NCBI RefSeq assembly: GCF_000296215.2
Contig: NZ_CP013949.1
Location: forward strand, 5,201,501 to 5,265,500
Source: Bradyrhizobium sp. CCGE-LA001
GTDB lineage: Bacteria > Pseudomonadota > Alphaproteobacteria > Rhizobiales > Xanthobacteraceae
Length of the DNA: 64,000 nt
Reading direction: 5' to 3'
The notes below the pieces were generated by a model. The model was not told where the DNA came from. It saw only the letters and a program-made list of their open reading frames with translations, and did no database searches. Positions within the stretch are counted from its first letter, which is position 1. Each line of letters starts with the position of its first letter. Shown here in pieces: positions 1 to 8,958 of this stretch. Made by a program: the position numbers and the translations under genes.

Positions 1-764
1 GGCACCAGCGACACGTCGTCGCCGCCGAGCGAGCCGTAGACAAAGGGCTCCTGCCTGTTGCCGGTGCTCTTCAGGACGTCGTCGCGCACGAAACCGAACG
101 CCTTGCGCAGATCGAGGCCGGGCTTCGGCAGGTGCTCGGCCAGCGCCGTGGCGAAGGGACTGTTGCGGGAATCGCCGTCGGACGCCGTCGATCCCGCCTT
201 GGCCGCAAAGGCGATCATCGTGTTCGGGCTGGTCGGCTCGACTTTGGCAAGTCCTCGCCCGATCGCGCGCGAGGCCACCATGCGCTTCATGGACTTGGCA
301 AAGGGATTGTCGCGGCAGGCGTCGAGGATGACGAGGCGCAGCCGCTTGGCCGGCTCGACCGCGAACAGCGCACGATCGAGCGCAACCGTCTCGTCGAGAA
401 CGTCGCCGTCGGTCTCCAACAACGCATCGGTCGGGATGAGGTAGTTGCTGCCGTCGAGCTCGATGCCGTGGCCGGCGTAATAGATCACCGCCATGTCGGC
501 ATCGCGGACCCTCCCGGCAAACTCACGCAGCGTCCGCCGCATCTCGGAGGCATTCAGGTCTGTCTTGACATCGACCGCATCGAAGCCGGCCCTCTTGAAC
601 ATATCGCCGATCAGGGCGGCGTCGTTCACGGGATTGGTGAGCCGCAGCGTGTTCTTGTAGGCGGAATTGCCGATCACGAGCACGACGCGCTTCTCGGCAA
701 GTGCCGGGCTGCAAGCGAGCAGGCTCGCAAAGGTCATCACGGCAATGAGTCGATACACACTCAA
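1..764 (-). CDS. caspase-like exported protein, third of tandem trio (3' part cut by window edge)
   Basis: This is the N-terminal part of a peptidase C14 (metacaspase-like) protein, cut off by the window start. It begins with a hydrophobic signal peptide ending near SPALAEKR, followed by the family motif VVLVIGNSAYKN, the catalytic His in YYAGHGIELDG and the Cys in LDACRDNPF. The most likely start is the TTG at 764-762, whose TTGA overlaps the TGA stop of the upstream paralogue; GTG at 758 and ATG at 737 are in the same frame. Sequence and order match the two paralogues upstream, so it is probably their third operon partner. Function is inferred from the family; the substrate is unknown. Confidence 0.8.
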   Translation of the reverse strand, partial: MSVYRLIAVMTFASLLACSPALAEKRVVLVIGNSAYKNTLRLTNPVNDAALIGDMFKRAGFDAVDVKTDLNASEMRRTLREFAGRVRDADMAVIYYAGHGIELDGSNYLIPTDALLETDGDVLDETVALDRALFAVEPAKRLRLVILDACRDNPFAKSMKRMVASRAIGRGLAKVEPTSPNTMIAFAAKAGSTASDGDSRNSPFATALAEHLPKPGLDLRKAFGFVRDDVLKSTGNRQEPFVYGSLGGDDVSLV

Positions 765-2608
765 TTGCAGACCTCGGTGGTAACCATGATTCCGCGGTTG
801 TCCTTCACCGCTCCAAGACGGCACCCCTTGCCAACCGGCCGGCATCCCGCGCCGTTGCACACCATCTGTCCGGACGCCTGCGATTTTGGCGAGGCGGATT
901 CAGCGCTTTTCCGGTCCTGATCCCGCCTCCGCGACTCCTCGCGCGTCGCCACCGGCTTCTTCTCCGGGATCTTCTCGCACTCGTTGTCCTCACCGACGCG
1001 ATAGCCGGAACGGCAGGTGATCTTCACGCATTGATCGCCGTCGGCCTTGAAGCCGAAATTGCACACGAGCGGACACACCCGCCCCGACTTCGCCTTCAGC
1101 GCATCGAGCGCATCGACGCTGACGAGCTTCACGTCGAACTGCGTACCGGCATATTTGTTGAACAGAGTCAGCGAGCGCTGCGCGGCCGAACTCCATTCGC
1201 TCTCCGCAGACGCCGTCAGGCACCCGACGCGGCGCAATTCGCTTTGTACCGATTTGGAAAGCTCGGCCGCCGACAATGTGGATGTCGGCCCCGGCGAGAG
1301 CGCGGCCACTTTCTGGTTCTCGACTTCGGGCAGCTGCCGATCTGCGGCGGGCTTTGCGGCCTGTTCCGCTTTCTCGGCCGCCTGCCTTGCAGCGAGCTCC
1401 GCCTTTGCCTTCTCGGCCGCCTGCTTCTCCGCCAGCGCCTTCGCCGCCGCCGCCTCGGCCAGCTTGCGCTGGTGCTCCGCCGCTTCCGCCTTCGCCTGCT
1501 CGATCTGCTTCTGCTTCTCAGCGGCGATCCGCGCGTCCTCGGCCGCCTTGGCCGCCGCGGCGGCCTTCTCCTGCTCGGCCTTCTGGGCGCGCTCGGCGAT
1601 CAGCCTCGCCTTCTCCTGCTCCGCCGCCTTCGCCTTTTGCTCGGCCGAGGCACGCGTCTCTTCCGCAGCGATCTTGTTCAACTGGCCCTTGGCGAGGTTG
1701 GCATAAAAGCCTTCGGGATATTGCGCCAGGAAGGCTTCCCATCCGTCCCGCGTGCCGAGCTGGAGCGCAAGTTCATAATCTCGCCTGAGTTCGGACTGCG
1801 GATTGGCTTGCGGACCGGTCGCAACGGGCTTGGCAGGCACGAGCGGCACGTCATCGCCGCCCAGCGAGCCATACACGAAGGGCTCCTGCTTGTTGCCCGT
1901 GCTCTTCAGCACGTCGTCGCGCACGAAGCCGAACGCCTTGCGCAGATCGAGCCCCGGTTTTGGCAGATGGTCACTCAATGCCACCGCAAACGGGCTGTTC
2001 CGGGAGTCGCCGCCGTCCGACGCCGTCGAGCCGGCCTTGGCCGCGAACGCGATCATCGTGTTCGGAGTGGTCGGCTCGACCTTGGCAAGCCCGCGTCCGA
2101 TCGCGCGCGAGGCCACCGTGCGCTTCATCGTCTTGGCGAAGGGATTGTCGCGGCAGGCATCGAGGATGACCAGCCGAAGCTGCTTGGCAGGTTCGATGCT
2201 CACCAGCACGCGATCGATCGGCAACGCCTCGTCGTAGACGTCAGTATCGGTCTCCAGCGCGGCGTCGGTCGGGATCAGATAGTTGGTACCGTCGACCTCC
2301 ATGCCGTGGCCGGCGTAGTAGATGACCGCGACATCGGCATCCCGCGTCCTGGTGCCGAATTCGCGCAGCGCCTTGCGCATTTCGGGGGCGCTCAGGTCCT
2401 GCCGAACATCGACCGCATCGAAGCCGGCCTTCTTCAGCGTGCCGCCGATCAAGCCCGCATCGTTCGCCGGATTTGCTAGCTTCGGCACGCTCTTGTAGGC
2501 CGAATTTCCGATGACGAGCGCGACGCGCTTCTGGGCCTGCGCCGACGCGCAAGTCACGAAAGCTGCGACAATCAAAACGCAGAAAGATCGAACAATATTC
2601 ACGCACAT
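761..2608 (-). CDS. caspase-like (peptidase C14) exported protein with coiled coil and Cys-rich C terminus
   Basis: This is a secreted or periplasmic caspase-fold protein of about 615 aa. A signal peptide (residues 1-26) is followed by a p20-like domain with the dyad His101 (YYAGHGMEVDG) and Cys152 (LDACRDNPF). A conserved stretch follows around DGWEAFLAQYPEGFYANL, then an Ala/Lys/Glu/Gln-rich coiled coil of about 110 residues, a peptidoglycan-binding-like segment, and a Cys-rich tail (CPLVCNFGFKADGDQC). ATG 2608 is chosen because it starts directly at a good signal peptide; ATG 2629 adds seven polar residues. It lies 48 bp (27 bp from ATG 2629) after its paralogue and overlaps the next one. 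Proteolytic activity is inferred only. Confidence 0.85.
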   Translation of the reverse strand: MCVNIVRSFCVLIVAAFVTCASAQAQKRVALVIGNSAYKSVPKLANPANDAGLIGGTLKKAGFDAVDVRQDLSAPEMRKALREFGTRTRDADVAVIYYAGHGMEVDGTNYLIPTDAALETDTDVYDEALPIDRVLVSIEPAKQLRLVILDACRDNPFAKTMKRTVASRAIGRGLAKVEPTTPNTMIAFAAKAGSTASDGGDSRNSPFAVALSDHLPKPGLDLRKAFGFVRDDVLKSTGNKQEPFVYGSLGGDDVPLVPAKPVATGPQANPQSELRRDYELALQLGTRDGWEAFLAQYPEGFYANLAKGQLNKIAAEETRASAEQKAKAAEQEKARLIAERAQKAEQEKAAAAAKAAEDARIAAEKQKQIEQAKAEAAEHQRKLAEAAAAKALAEKQAAEKAKAELAARQAAEKAEQAAKPAADRQLPEVENQKVAALSPGPTSTLSAAELSKSVQSELRRVGCLTASAESEWSSAAQRSLTLFNKYAGTQFDVKLVSVDALDALKAKSGRVCPLVCNFGFKADGDQCVKITCRSGYRVGEDNECEKIPEKKPVATREESRRRDQDRKSAESASPKSQASGQMVCNGAGCRPVGKGCRLGAVKDNRGIMVTTEVCN

Positions 2609-2656
2609 TGGCTGTGGGCCTTGATGCACTGCATGGAAACCATCGGTCAGGAACGG

Positions 2657-4516
2657 CTAGTTGCACACCTCGTAAGAGCCTCCGGTGGCGGTGTTCGAGC
2701 TAACCCTGCCAGGGATGACCCCGCTGACGAGCCGACATCCTTTTTGCACCGGGCGGCAGCCGGTCGAACTGCAAATGATCTGCCCACTCGCCTCGGGCTT
2801 GGGCGGCGCCGCTTCGGTTGCCCTCCGGTCAGCATCGCGTCTCCGCGAATCCTCGCGCGTCGCAACCGGCTTCTTCTCCGGAATCTTCTCGCATTCGTTG
2901 TCGTCGCCGACGCGATAGCCTGAACGGCAGGTGATCTTCACGCATTGATCGCCGTCGGCCTTGAAGCCGAAATTGCACACTAGCGGGCAGACGCGTCCGG
3001 GCTTTGCTTTCAACGCATCGAGTGCATCCAAGCTGGCGAGCTTTACGTCGAACTTGGTGCCGGCATATTTGTTGAACAGCGTCAGCGAGCGCTGCGCGGT
3101 CGAACTCCACTCGCTCTCAGCAGACGAGCTCAAGCAACCGACGCGGCGCAATTCACTCTGTACGGATTTGGAAAGCTCGGCCGCCGACAAGGTGGATGTG
3201 GACCCGGGCGAGAGCGCAGCCACTTTCTGGTTCTCGACTTCGGGCAGCTGCCGATCGGCGGCCGGCTTTGCAGCGGCCTGCTCCGCCTTCTCCGCCGCCT
3301 GCTTTGCAGCGAGCTCGGCCTTGGCCTTCTCCGCCGCCTGTTTCTCAGCCAGTGCCTTCGCTGCGGCCGCCTCGGCGATCTTGCGCTGCTGCTCGGCCGC
3401 TTCAGCTCTCGCCTGCTCGATCTGTTTCTGCTTCTCCGCGGCGATCCGAGCGTCCTCGGCGGCCTTGGCCGCCGCGGACGCCTTCTCCTGCTCGGCCTTC
3501 TGGGCGCGCTCGGCAATCAGCCTCGCCTTTTCGTGCTCGGCCGCCTTGGCCTTTTGTTCGGCCGCAGCGCGCGTCTCTTCGGCAGCGATCTTGTTCAACT
3601 GCCCTTTGGCGAGGTTGGCGTAGAAGCCATCAGGATATTGCGCCAGGAACGCTTCCCAGCCGTCGCGCGTGGCGAGCTGGAGCGCGAGTTCGTAGTCCCT
3701 GCGAACGGCGTCCTGTGGGTTCGCCTGCGGACCGGTCGCAGCCGGCTTGACGGCGACCAGGGGCACGTCGTCGCCGCCGAGCGAGCCATAGACATAGGGC
3801 TCCTGCTTGTAACCGGTCGTCTTCAACACGTCATCGCGCACGAAGCCGAAGGCCTTGCGCAGGTCGAGACCGGGCTTCGGCAGATGCTCGACCAGGGCGG
3901 CAGCGAACGGGCTGTTTCGGGCATCGCCGTCGGACGCGGTCGATCCGGCTTTTGCCGCGAAGGCGATCATGGTGTTGGGGCTGGTCGGCTCGACCTTGGC
4001 GAGGCCCCGTCCGATCGCGCGCGAAGCCAGCGTACGCTTCATCGTCTTCGCGAACGGATTGTCGCGGCACGCATCCAGGATGATCAGGCGCAGCTGCTTG
4101 GCCGGCTCGACCGCGAACAATGCCCGCTCAACCGGAATGGTCTCGTCGAGAACGTCGCCGTCGGTCTCCAGCGTCGCATCGGTCGGGATGAGATAGTTGT
4201 TGCCGTCGAGCTCGATGCCGTGACCGGCGTAATAGATCACCGCCATCTCCGCATCACGCGACCTGCCGGCGAATTCGCGCAGCATGCGCCGCATCTCGCT
4301 GGCGCTGAGATCCAGCCTCACATCCACGGAATCGAAGCCGGCCTTCTTGAACATGCCGCCGACCAGGGTGGCGTCGTTGACGGGATTGTTGAGCTTCGGC
4401 GCGCTCTTGTAGGCAGAATTGCCGATCACGAGCGCCACCCGCCGGTCGGCATGCGCCGGACCGCCGACAAGACCCATCGTCAATATCAACAATGCAAATA
4501 GCCGAAACGGAATCAC
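2657..4516 (-). CDS. caspase-like (peptidase C14) exported protein, first of tandem trio
   Basis: This 619-aa protein has the same architecture as the next gene: signal peptide (1-23, ending PAHA), caspase-like domain with His99 (YYAGHGIELDG) and Cys150 (LDACRDNPF), Ala/Glu/Lys-rich coiled coil (about 310-420) and a Cys-rich C-terminal region with CPLVCNFGFKADGDQC and CRSGYRVGDDNECEK. The start is GTG 4516 with a G-rich ribosome site upstream. It is first in a same-strand series of three paralogues, so it probably carries the promoter, in 4517-4680. The last 300 residues are nearly identical to the second copy, while the extreme C termini differ. Bacterial caspase homologues of this kind are poorly characterised. 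Confidence 0.86.
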   Translation of the reverse strand: MIPFRLFALLILTMGLVGGPAHADRRVALVIGNSAYKSAPKLNNPVNDATLVGGMFKKAGFDSVDVRLDLSASEMRRMLREFAGRSRDAEMAVIYYAGHGIELDGNNYLIPTDATLETDGDVLDETIPVERALFAVEPAKQLRLIILDACRDNPFAKTMKRTLASRAIGRGLAKVEPTSPNTMIAFAAKAGSTASDGDARNSPFAAALVEHLPKPGLDLRKAFGFVRDDVLKTTGYKQEPYVYGSLGGDDVPLVAVKPAATGPQANPQDAVRRDYELALQLATRDGWEAFLAQYPDGFYANLAKGQLNKIAAEETRAAAEQKAKAAEHEKARLIAERAQKAEQEKASAAAKAAEDARIAAEKQKQIEQARAEAAEQQRKIAEAAAAKALAEKQAAEKAKAELAAKQAAEKAEQAAAKPAADRQLPEVENQKVAALSPGSTSTLSAAELSKSVQSELRRVGCLSSSAESEWSSTAQRSLTLFNKYAGTKFDVKLASLDALDALKAKPGRVCPLVCNFGFKADGDQCVKITCRSGYRVGDDNECEKIPEKKPVATREDSRRRDADRRATEAAPPKPEASGQIICSSTGCRPVQKGCRLVSGVIPGRVSSNTATGGSYEVCN

Positions 4517-4680
4517 TTGCGTCCCCCCGGATGCAATTCCCTGAGACTATTCGCTAGCGTCGCCGATTGCTAATTCTTCCTCTGTGATACCTGTCACATA
4601 ACCCGATCTAACGGGGGTAAGGATAATGCGGCGAAGCGTCACCCGCTTTCCCAGCTGACGCCCGCCGTCTGTCGAGGCCC

Positions 4681-6588
4681 CTACGCCTGCACCACCTCGT
4701 GGCGCATCACGAAGGGTGCAAGCAGCGCGTGCACCTCGCCCGCAACCACTTCGCGCTGATCCGGCGGCAGCCCGGCGAGCGTCACGGTTGCGATCGATCC
4801 GTGGCTGCCATGGGCGCCGACCTTGACCTTGCAATCGATGCCGCGTTCGACCAGCGGCGCCAGCACCTTGGTGAACACGCGCTCCGCCGCGTCCCAGCGC
4901 AGCTGTGGCTTGAACACCTTGCCGACACCCGTCACCGGCATCGGATTGATCGGGATGACCTGCACCGGAACGGCGGCGCGCTCTGGCGTGCGCTCGCGCA
5001 CCCAGGCTTCGAGCTCGCCCGGCTCGACGGTCGCACCCGGCTTCAATTGCACATACCCCACCGGCAATTCGCCGGCATAGGCGTCGGGCTGGCCAACCAC
5101 CGCCGCGAAGCCGACCGCGGGATGTCCGAACATGATCTCCTCGATCGGCGCCGGATCGATGTTGTGGCCGCCGCGGATCACGAGATCCTTGGCGCGGCCG
5201 GTGATCCAAAGATAGCCGTCGGCATCGAGCCGGCCGAGATCGCCGGAATTGACCCAGACCTCGTCGACGAAAGCGCCCTTGTTGTGCTCGTCGTTGAGAT
5301 AGCCGCCGAACACGCCGGGCCCGGCCATGATGACGACACCGATCTCGTCAGCCGCGCAGTCGCGGATGAGGCGGCCATCGGCATCGAGCTGCACGACGCG
5401 CACGCGCGCATACGGCATGGGAAGGCCGACCGAGCCGAGCCGGATCGGCCGGGACGGATAGGCCAGCGTGTGCACGCTCGACGTCTCCGTCATGCCGTAG
5501 ACCTCGACCACCGGCAGCTTCAGCTTGTCCTGGATCGCCGATCCGACGGCGACGGGAATTGCCGAGCCGCCGCCGGCCGCATATTTGAGGCTGGAGATGT
5601 CGGCATCGCCCGGCGGCACCGCGAGCGTGGCGGCAAGCACCGTCGGCACGCTCGACAGCGCCTCGGGCCTGAAGCGTTCGACGAGCTGCCAGATGTTCTT
5701 CACCGCGTTCGGATTGCGCCAGCCGCTCGGCGACAGCACGACCAGCGAGCCGCCGCTCGACAGCGTCAGCAGCACCTGCGTCAACGATCCGCCGACGTGA
5801 AACAGCGGCATGCCGAACAGCAGATTGGAGCCCGGCTTCGCCTTCAGCAGCAGATTGAGCGCCCAGGCCTGATAGACTTGGTTGGTATGGGTGTGCCGCA
5901 CCAGCTTCGGCGTGCCCGTGGTGCCGCCGGTGTGGAAATAGGCGGCGATGTCACTGCCGAGAATCTTGCGTTCACTGATGAGCCGGTCCGAGGGCTGCTG
6001 CTTGATCAGGTCGCCGAATGCAAAGATGCCTTTCGACGGATCACCGCCGCCGAACACCTGCACGATCGCCTTGAGGTGCTTCAGTTGCGGCCTGATCTGC
6101 TCGACTTTCTGCCAGATGTCGGTGCCGGGCATCGGTCCGAGCGCCACCAGGATCTTGGTGTTCGCAGCCTCCAGGATCTCCGCGATCTGGTGCGGCTCGA
6201 GCAGCGGATTGACCGGGTTGGCGATGCCGGCGGCCTCCGCGCCGAACAGCGTCACGAAGGCATCGGGCACCAGCGGCAGCATGAAGCTGATGACGTCGCC
6301 CTTCTCCGCGCCGAGCGCGTGAAACATGTTGGCGGCCTGCGTGACGCGCGCGATGAAATCGCGGTACGTCACGACGACCGGCGTGTCGGCGGGATCGGCG
6401 TTTTGCAGGAACTGGATTGCCGCGCCATCCGGATTGCGCGCGGCGCCCAACCTGATCGCGTCATAGGTGCACTCGGCGGCGATGCGGTCGGCATAGGGAA
6501 CCTGCTCGAAGGCGCGCACCTCCGCGTCCGTCGAGAGATCCGGATAGTCGTTGCCGATGAGCCGATCGAGCGCGTGGATGCCCGCCAT
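4681..6588 (-). CDS. AMP-forming acyl-CoA synthetase
   Basis: This 635-aa ANL-superfamily enzyme activates a carboxylic acid to its acyl-adenylate and then to the CoA thioester in the cytoplasm. The P-loop A3 motif FHTGGTTGTPK lies near residues 218-228, YGMTETSS near 364-371, the A7/A8 region NSGDLGRLDADGYLWITGRAKD at about 448-469, and the C-terminal catalytic Lys in GVGKVFKPQLR near 557. The length is slightly above the usual 550-600. It stands alone, divergent from the SecD-like gene across 225 bp that should hold both promoters. The acid substrate cannot be read from the sequence; fatty or alicyclic acids are the likely classes. Confidence 0.88.
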   Translation of the reverse strand: MAGIHALDRLIGNDYPDLSTDAEVRAFEQVPYADRIAAECTYDAIRLGAARNPDGAAIQFLQNADPADTPVVVTYRDFIARVTQAANMFHALGAEKGDVISFMLPLVPDAFVTLFGAEAAGIANPVNPLLEPHQIAEILEAANTKILVALGPMPGTDIWQKVEQIRPQLKHLKAIVQVFGGGDPSKGIFAFGDLIKQQPSDRLISERKILGSDIAAYFHTGGTTGTPKLVRHTHTNQVYQAWALNLLLKAKPGSNLLFGMPLFHVGGSLTQVLLTLSSGGSLVVLSPSGWRNPNAVKNIWQLVERFRPEALSSVPTVLAATLAVPPGDADISSLKYAAGGGSAIPVAVGSAIQDKLKLPVVEVYGMTETSSVHTLAYPSRPIRLGSVGLPMPYARVRVVQLDADGRLIRDCAADEIGVVIMAGPGVFGGYLNDEHNKGAFVDEVWVNSGDLGRLDADGYLWITGRAKDLVIRGGHNIDPAPIEEIMFGHPAVGFAAVVGQPDAYAGELPVGYVQLKPGATVEPGELEAWVRERTPERAAVPVQVIPINPMPVTGVGKVFKPQLRWDAAERVFTKVLAPLVERGIDCKVKVGAHGSHGSIATVTLAGLPPDQREVVAGEVHALLAPFVMRHEVVQA

Positions 6589-6813
6589 GGAGTTCCGTCC
6601 TCCCTCAGATGTAGGTCCTCACCCCGTCTTTTGACATTTTGGTACGGCGAGGCCTCGACCGATCGCCGGCCGAGCGCGGACAGAATGATGGATGATTTGG
6701 CGTTCGTCCATTGCCTGGCGGCTGCGCCGGTTGAACCTGCGCGGCCGGTCGAGGGACCAAGAACTGGCACTGAATTCGCGCGCCAGCGCCCTGCCGCAAG
6801 ACCTGAGGTCATC

Positions 6814-7893
6814 ATGACAACGCCCCCGCGGAACCGCATCACACGGCTGATCGCCGGGTTCGCCATCGCATCCGCAATTGCGCTGCCCTCCGCGACATTC
6901 GCCGCGGACAGCCAGCTCGACAAGATGCGCGCCAAGGTCGCGGCATTGATCACCGACAAGATGGAGAAGCTGGGCGGATCGCGCATCGTCTACAAGGTGG
7001 ACAGCGACGCCCTGCGGGAGGCGATCGTCACCGACCTGCGGGACGATGTCTACAAGACCCTGCGCGAGGGCCGGATCGCCTTCTCCGGCCTTGCGATCCG
7101 CGACGGCGGCGTCGACGTCAAGATCGCGGATGCGAAGGGCCGCGATCTCCTCACGCGCAAGCTCGCCTCGGCGGCGGAGGGATTGCCCACGCACGCGCTC
7201 GCCGTGACCGACGCCGGCGACGGGCTGATCAGGCTCGCGCCGACCGATGCCGCATCCGCCGCACGGCTGCGCGATCTCGTCGAGGATTCCATCGCCATGA
7301 TCGAGCAGCGCCTCAAGGACGCCGGCGTCACGCCGGCCAGCGTCCAGGGCGAAGGACCGGACCGCATCCGCATCTTCATACCGGGCATGATGGAGCCCGA
7401 GCGCATCACCGCGATCTTCGCCAAGAAGGTCAATATCAGCTTCCGCCTGATCGATGTCACGATGTCGGCGGAGCAGGCGCAATCCGGCACGCCTCCGGCA
7501 GGCACCGAAATCATGCTCGGCTTCAAGGACAAGCTTCCCTATCTGGTCAAGGCCAGCGTGCTCGACGGCAACGACATCAGCTATGCGGGACCAGGATTTG
7601 CTGGCGAAACGAAGGAGCCGATCGCCTCGTTCCGCTTCAATGGCCGCGGTGCGCGGCGCTTCGCCCACCTCACCGCAGAAAACGTCGGAATGCCCTTTGC
7701 CATCGCGCTCGACGACAAGGTGATCTCCGCCCCCGTGATCCGCGAGCCCATCACCGGCGGCTCCGGCCAGATTTCCGGCAACTTCACCCTGGAAGAGGCC
7801 AACAGCGTTGCCATGTTGCTGCGCGCCGGCTCGCTGCCCGGACGTCTGGGTCTCGTCGAGCGGCAGGTCATGCAACCCGCCAGCAAGCCGTAA
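6814..7893 (+). CDS. SecD-like periplasmic (P1) domain protein without translocase membrane domain
   Basis: This 359-aa protein has an N-terminal signal peptide or anchor (AGFAIASAIALPSATFAA). Its second half matches the P1 head of the preprotein translocase SecD, including IREPITGGSGQISGNFTLEE and the end LLRAGSLPGRLGLVERQ. SecD would then continue with its TM2-TM6 bundle, but here the stop comes within 12 residues. True SecD uses those helices for proton-driven release of exported proteins, so this protein cannot do that alone. ATG 6814 is chosen because it leads straight into the signal peptide, although the frame is open further upstream. The role is unknown; it may assist export or be a periplasmic scaffold. 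Confidence 0.85.
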   Translation: MTTPPRNRITRLIAGFAIASAIALPSATFAADSQLDKMRAKVAALITDKMEKLGGSRIVYKVDSDALREAIVTDLRDDVYKTLREGRIAFSGLAIRDGGVDVKIADAKGRDLLTRKLASAAEGLPTHALAVTDAGDGLIRLAPTDAASAARLRDLVEDSIAMIEQRLKDAGVTPASVQGEGPDRIRIFIPGMMEPERITAIFAKKVNISFRLIDVTMSAEQAQSGTPPAGTEIMLGFKDKLPYLVKASVLDGNDISYAGPGFAGETKEPIASFRFNGRGARRFAHLTAENVGMPFAIALDDKVISAPVIREPITGGSGQISGNFTLEEANSVAMLLRAGSLPGRLGLVERQVMQPASKP

Positions 7894-8144
7894 GGCGAAG
7901 ACCGTCCGACGTCCCTGCCTGGGGCATCCGGATTCCCCCCGCAACGCCGAAGCCCGCCCGAATCACGGCCGCGCTGCAGCCAGACGCGCCAGCAAGGGCA
8001 ATTGCCGAAACGCCCGATCAGGCTAAAATTTGCCTCTTGCGGCATGGCGGCCGAAGGCTTCATTTCAGACGGCCGTCATTCGATTTCGGCTATACGTGTC
8101 GAGCATACCGACCAGGACTGAAGACCTTACGCGGGGTTAGTACC

Positions 8145-8951
8145 ATGCCGTCCGGCAGCGCAGACATTTCCTCGATCCTCGACCGCATTCTAGATGCGGC
8201 GACGGACAACCTCAGGATCGCGAAGATCCTGGTCCAGATGGGTCTCGATCCCAACAACGTCACCTACGATGCGATCTTCAACCGGCTGCTGGAGATCTTC
8301 ATCCACAACATCACCTTCGCCAATCTGTTCGCTGCGGTCGGCGCCGGCTTCTTCGTCGCCACCCTCTTGATGCGGACGATGGTGCCTCTGCGCGTCGCCA
8401 ACATGGTCGGCTGTGCGTTCTTCGCCGTTTTCGGCGCGCTCACCGCCAACGTCGCGACGTTCCTGCTCTATCTGCTGCTGCTTCCAATCAACGCCCTCCG
8501 TTTGCGGCAGATGCTCAAGCTGGTCAAGAAGGCTCGCCATGCAACTGAAGGCGACATGTCGATCGAATGGCTCAAGCCCTTCATGACCGAGCGCAAATAT
8601 CGCCGCGGCGATACGCTGTTCAAGCTGCGCGACCCCGCGAAGGAGATGTTCCTCACGGTCACCGGCAAGTTCCTGGTGAAGGAGATCAACGTCGAGATCG
8701 GGCCCGGAGCGCTGATGGGCGAACTCGGCTTCCTCACGCCGGACAACCGGCGCACGGGAACGGTCGAATGCATCGAAGACGGCCAGGTGCTGACGATCAC
8801 CTATGACCGGCTGCTCGAGATCTACTTCCAGGATCCGCAATTCGGCTACTACTTCCTGGTGCTGACCAGCCAGCGCCTGCTGCAGAACATCGACCGCCTG
8901 CAGAAGCAGCTGGCCAGCGAGCGAGCGGCAACCACGAACAGGATCGCGTGA
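8145..8951 (+). CDS. membrane-anchored cyclic nucleotide-binding domain protein
   Basis: This is a 268-aa protein. The N-terminal part has two or three hydrophobic segments (about 55-75 and 85-118), and the C-terminal half has a CNMP-binding fold. The phosphate-binding cassette is recognisable as GPGALMGELGFLTPDNRRTGTVEC, holding the Glu and Arg that contact the cyclic nucleotide ribose and phosphate in the family. No DNA-binding helix-turn-helix or channel pore follows, so it is a sensor or adaptor rather than a CRP-type regulator. ATG 8145 is preferred over an upstream in-frame codon at 8037 because the extra 36 residues look non-coding. It is convergent with the glutathione transferase, 7 bp apart. 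Confidence 0.82.
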   Translation: MPSGSADISSILDRILDAATDNLRIAKILVQMGLDPNNVTYDAIFNRLLEIFIHNITFANLFAAVGAGFFVATLLMRTMVPLRVANMVGCAFFAVFGALTANVATFLLYLLLLPINALRLRQMLKLVKKARHATEGDMSIEWLKPFMTERKYRRGDTLFKLRDPAKEMFLTVTGKFLVKEINVEIGPGALMGELGFLTPDNRRTGTVECIEDGQVLTITYDRLLEIYFQDPQFGYYFLVLTSQRLLQNIDRLQKQLASERAATTNRIA

Positions 8952-8958
8952 CCTCAGC

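Larger units (their letters stand above)
761..4516. repeat. tandem direct duplication of a caspase gene, about 1.9 kb unit
   Basis: Nucleotides 761-2608 and 2657-4516 align along their whole length. The coiled-coil and Cys-rich coding parts (for example 1310-1500 against 3225-3415) differ by only scattered substitutions and one codon indel. The partial third copy at 1-764 aligns with the 5' part of both. The region is a recent or gene-converted tandem array, and a likely site of unequal recombination or misassembly. Confidence 0.8.

Noticed and set aside
1031..2479. 482-codon open frame on the plus strand
   Set aside because: It is antisense to the caspase gene and consists mainly of Leu/Arg repeats generated by the Ala/Lys coiled-coil codons.
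4699..6813. Very long open frame on the plus strand opposite the acyl-CoA synthetase, continuous with the SecD-like gene
   Set aside because: It is Arg/His/Gly-rich antisense sequence typical of high-GC shadow frames. The minus strand holds a clear AMP-binding enzyme, so only the part from 6814 is accepted.
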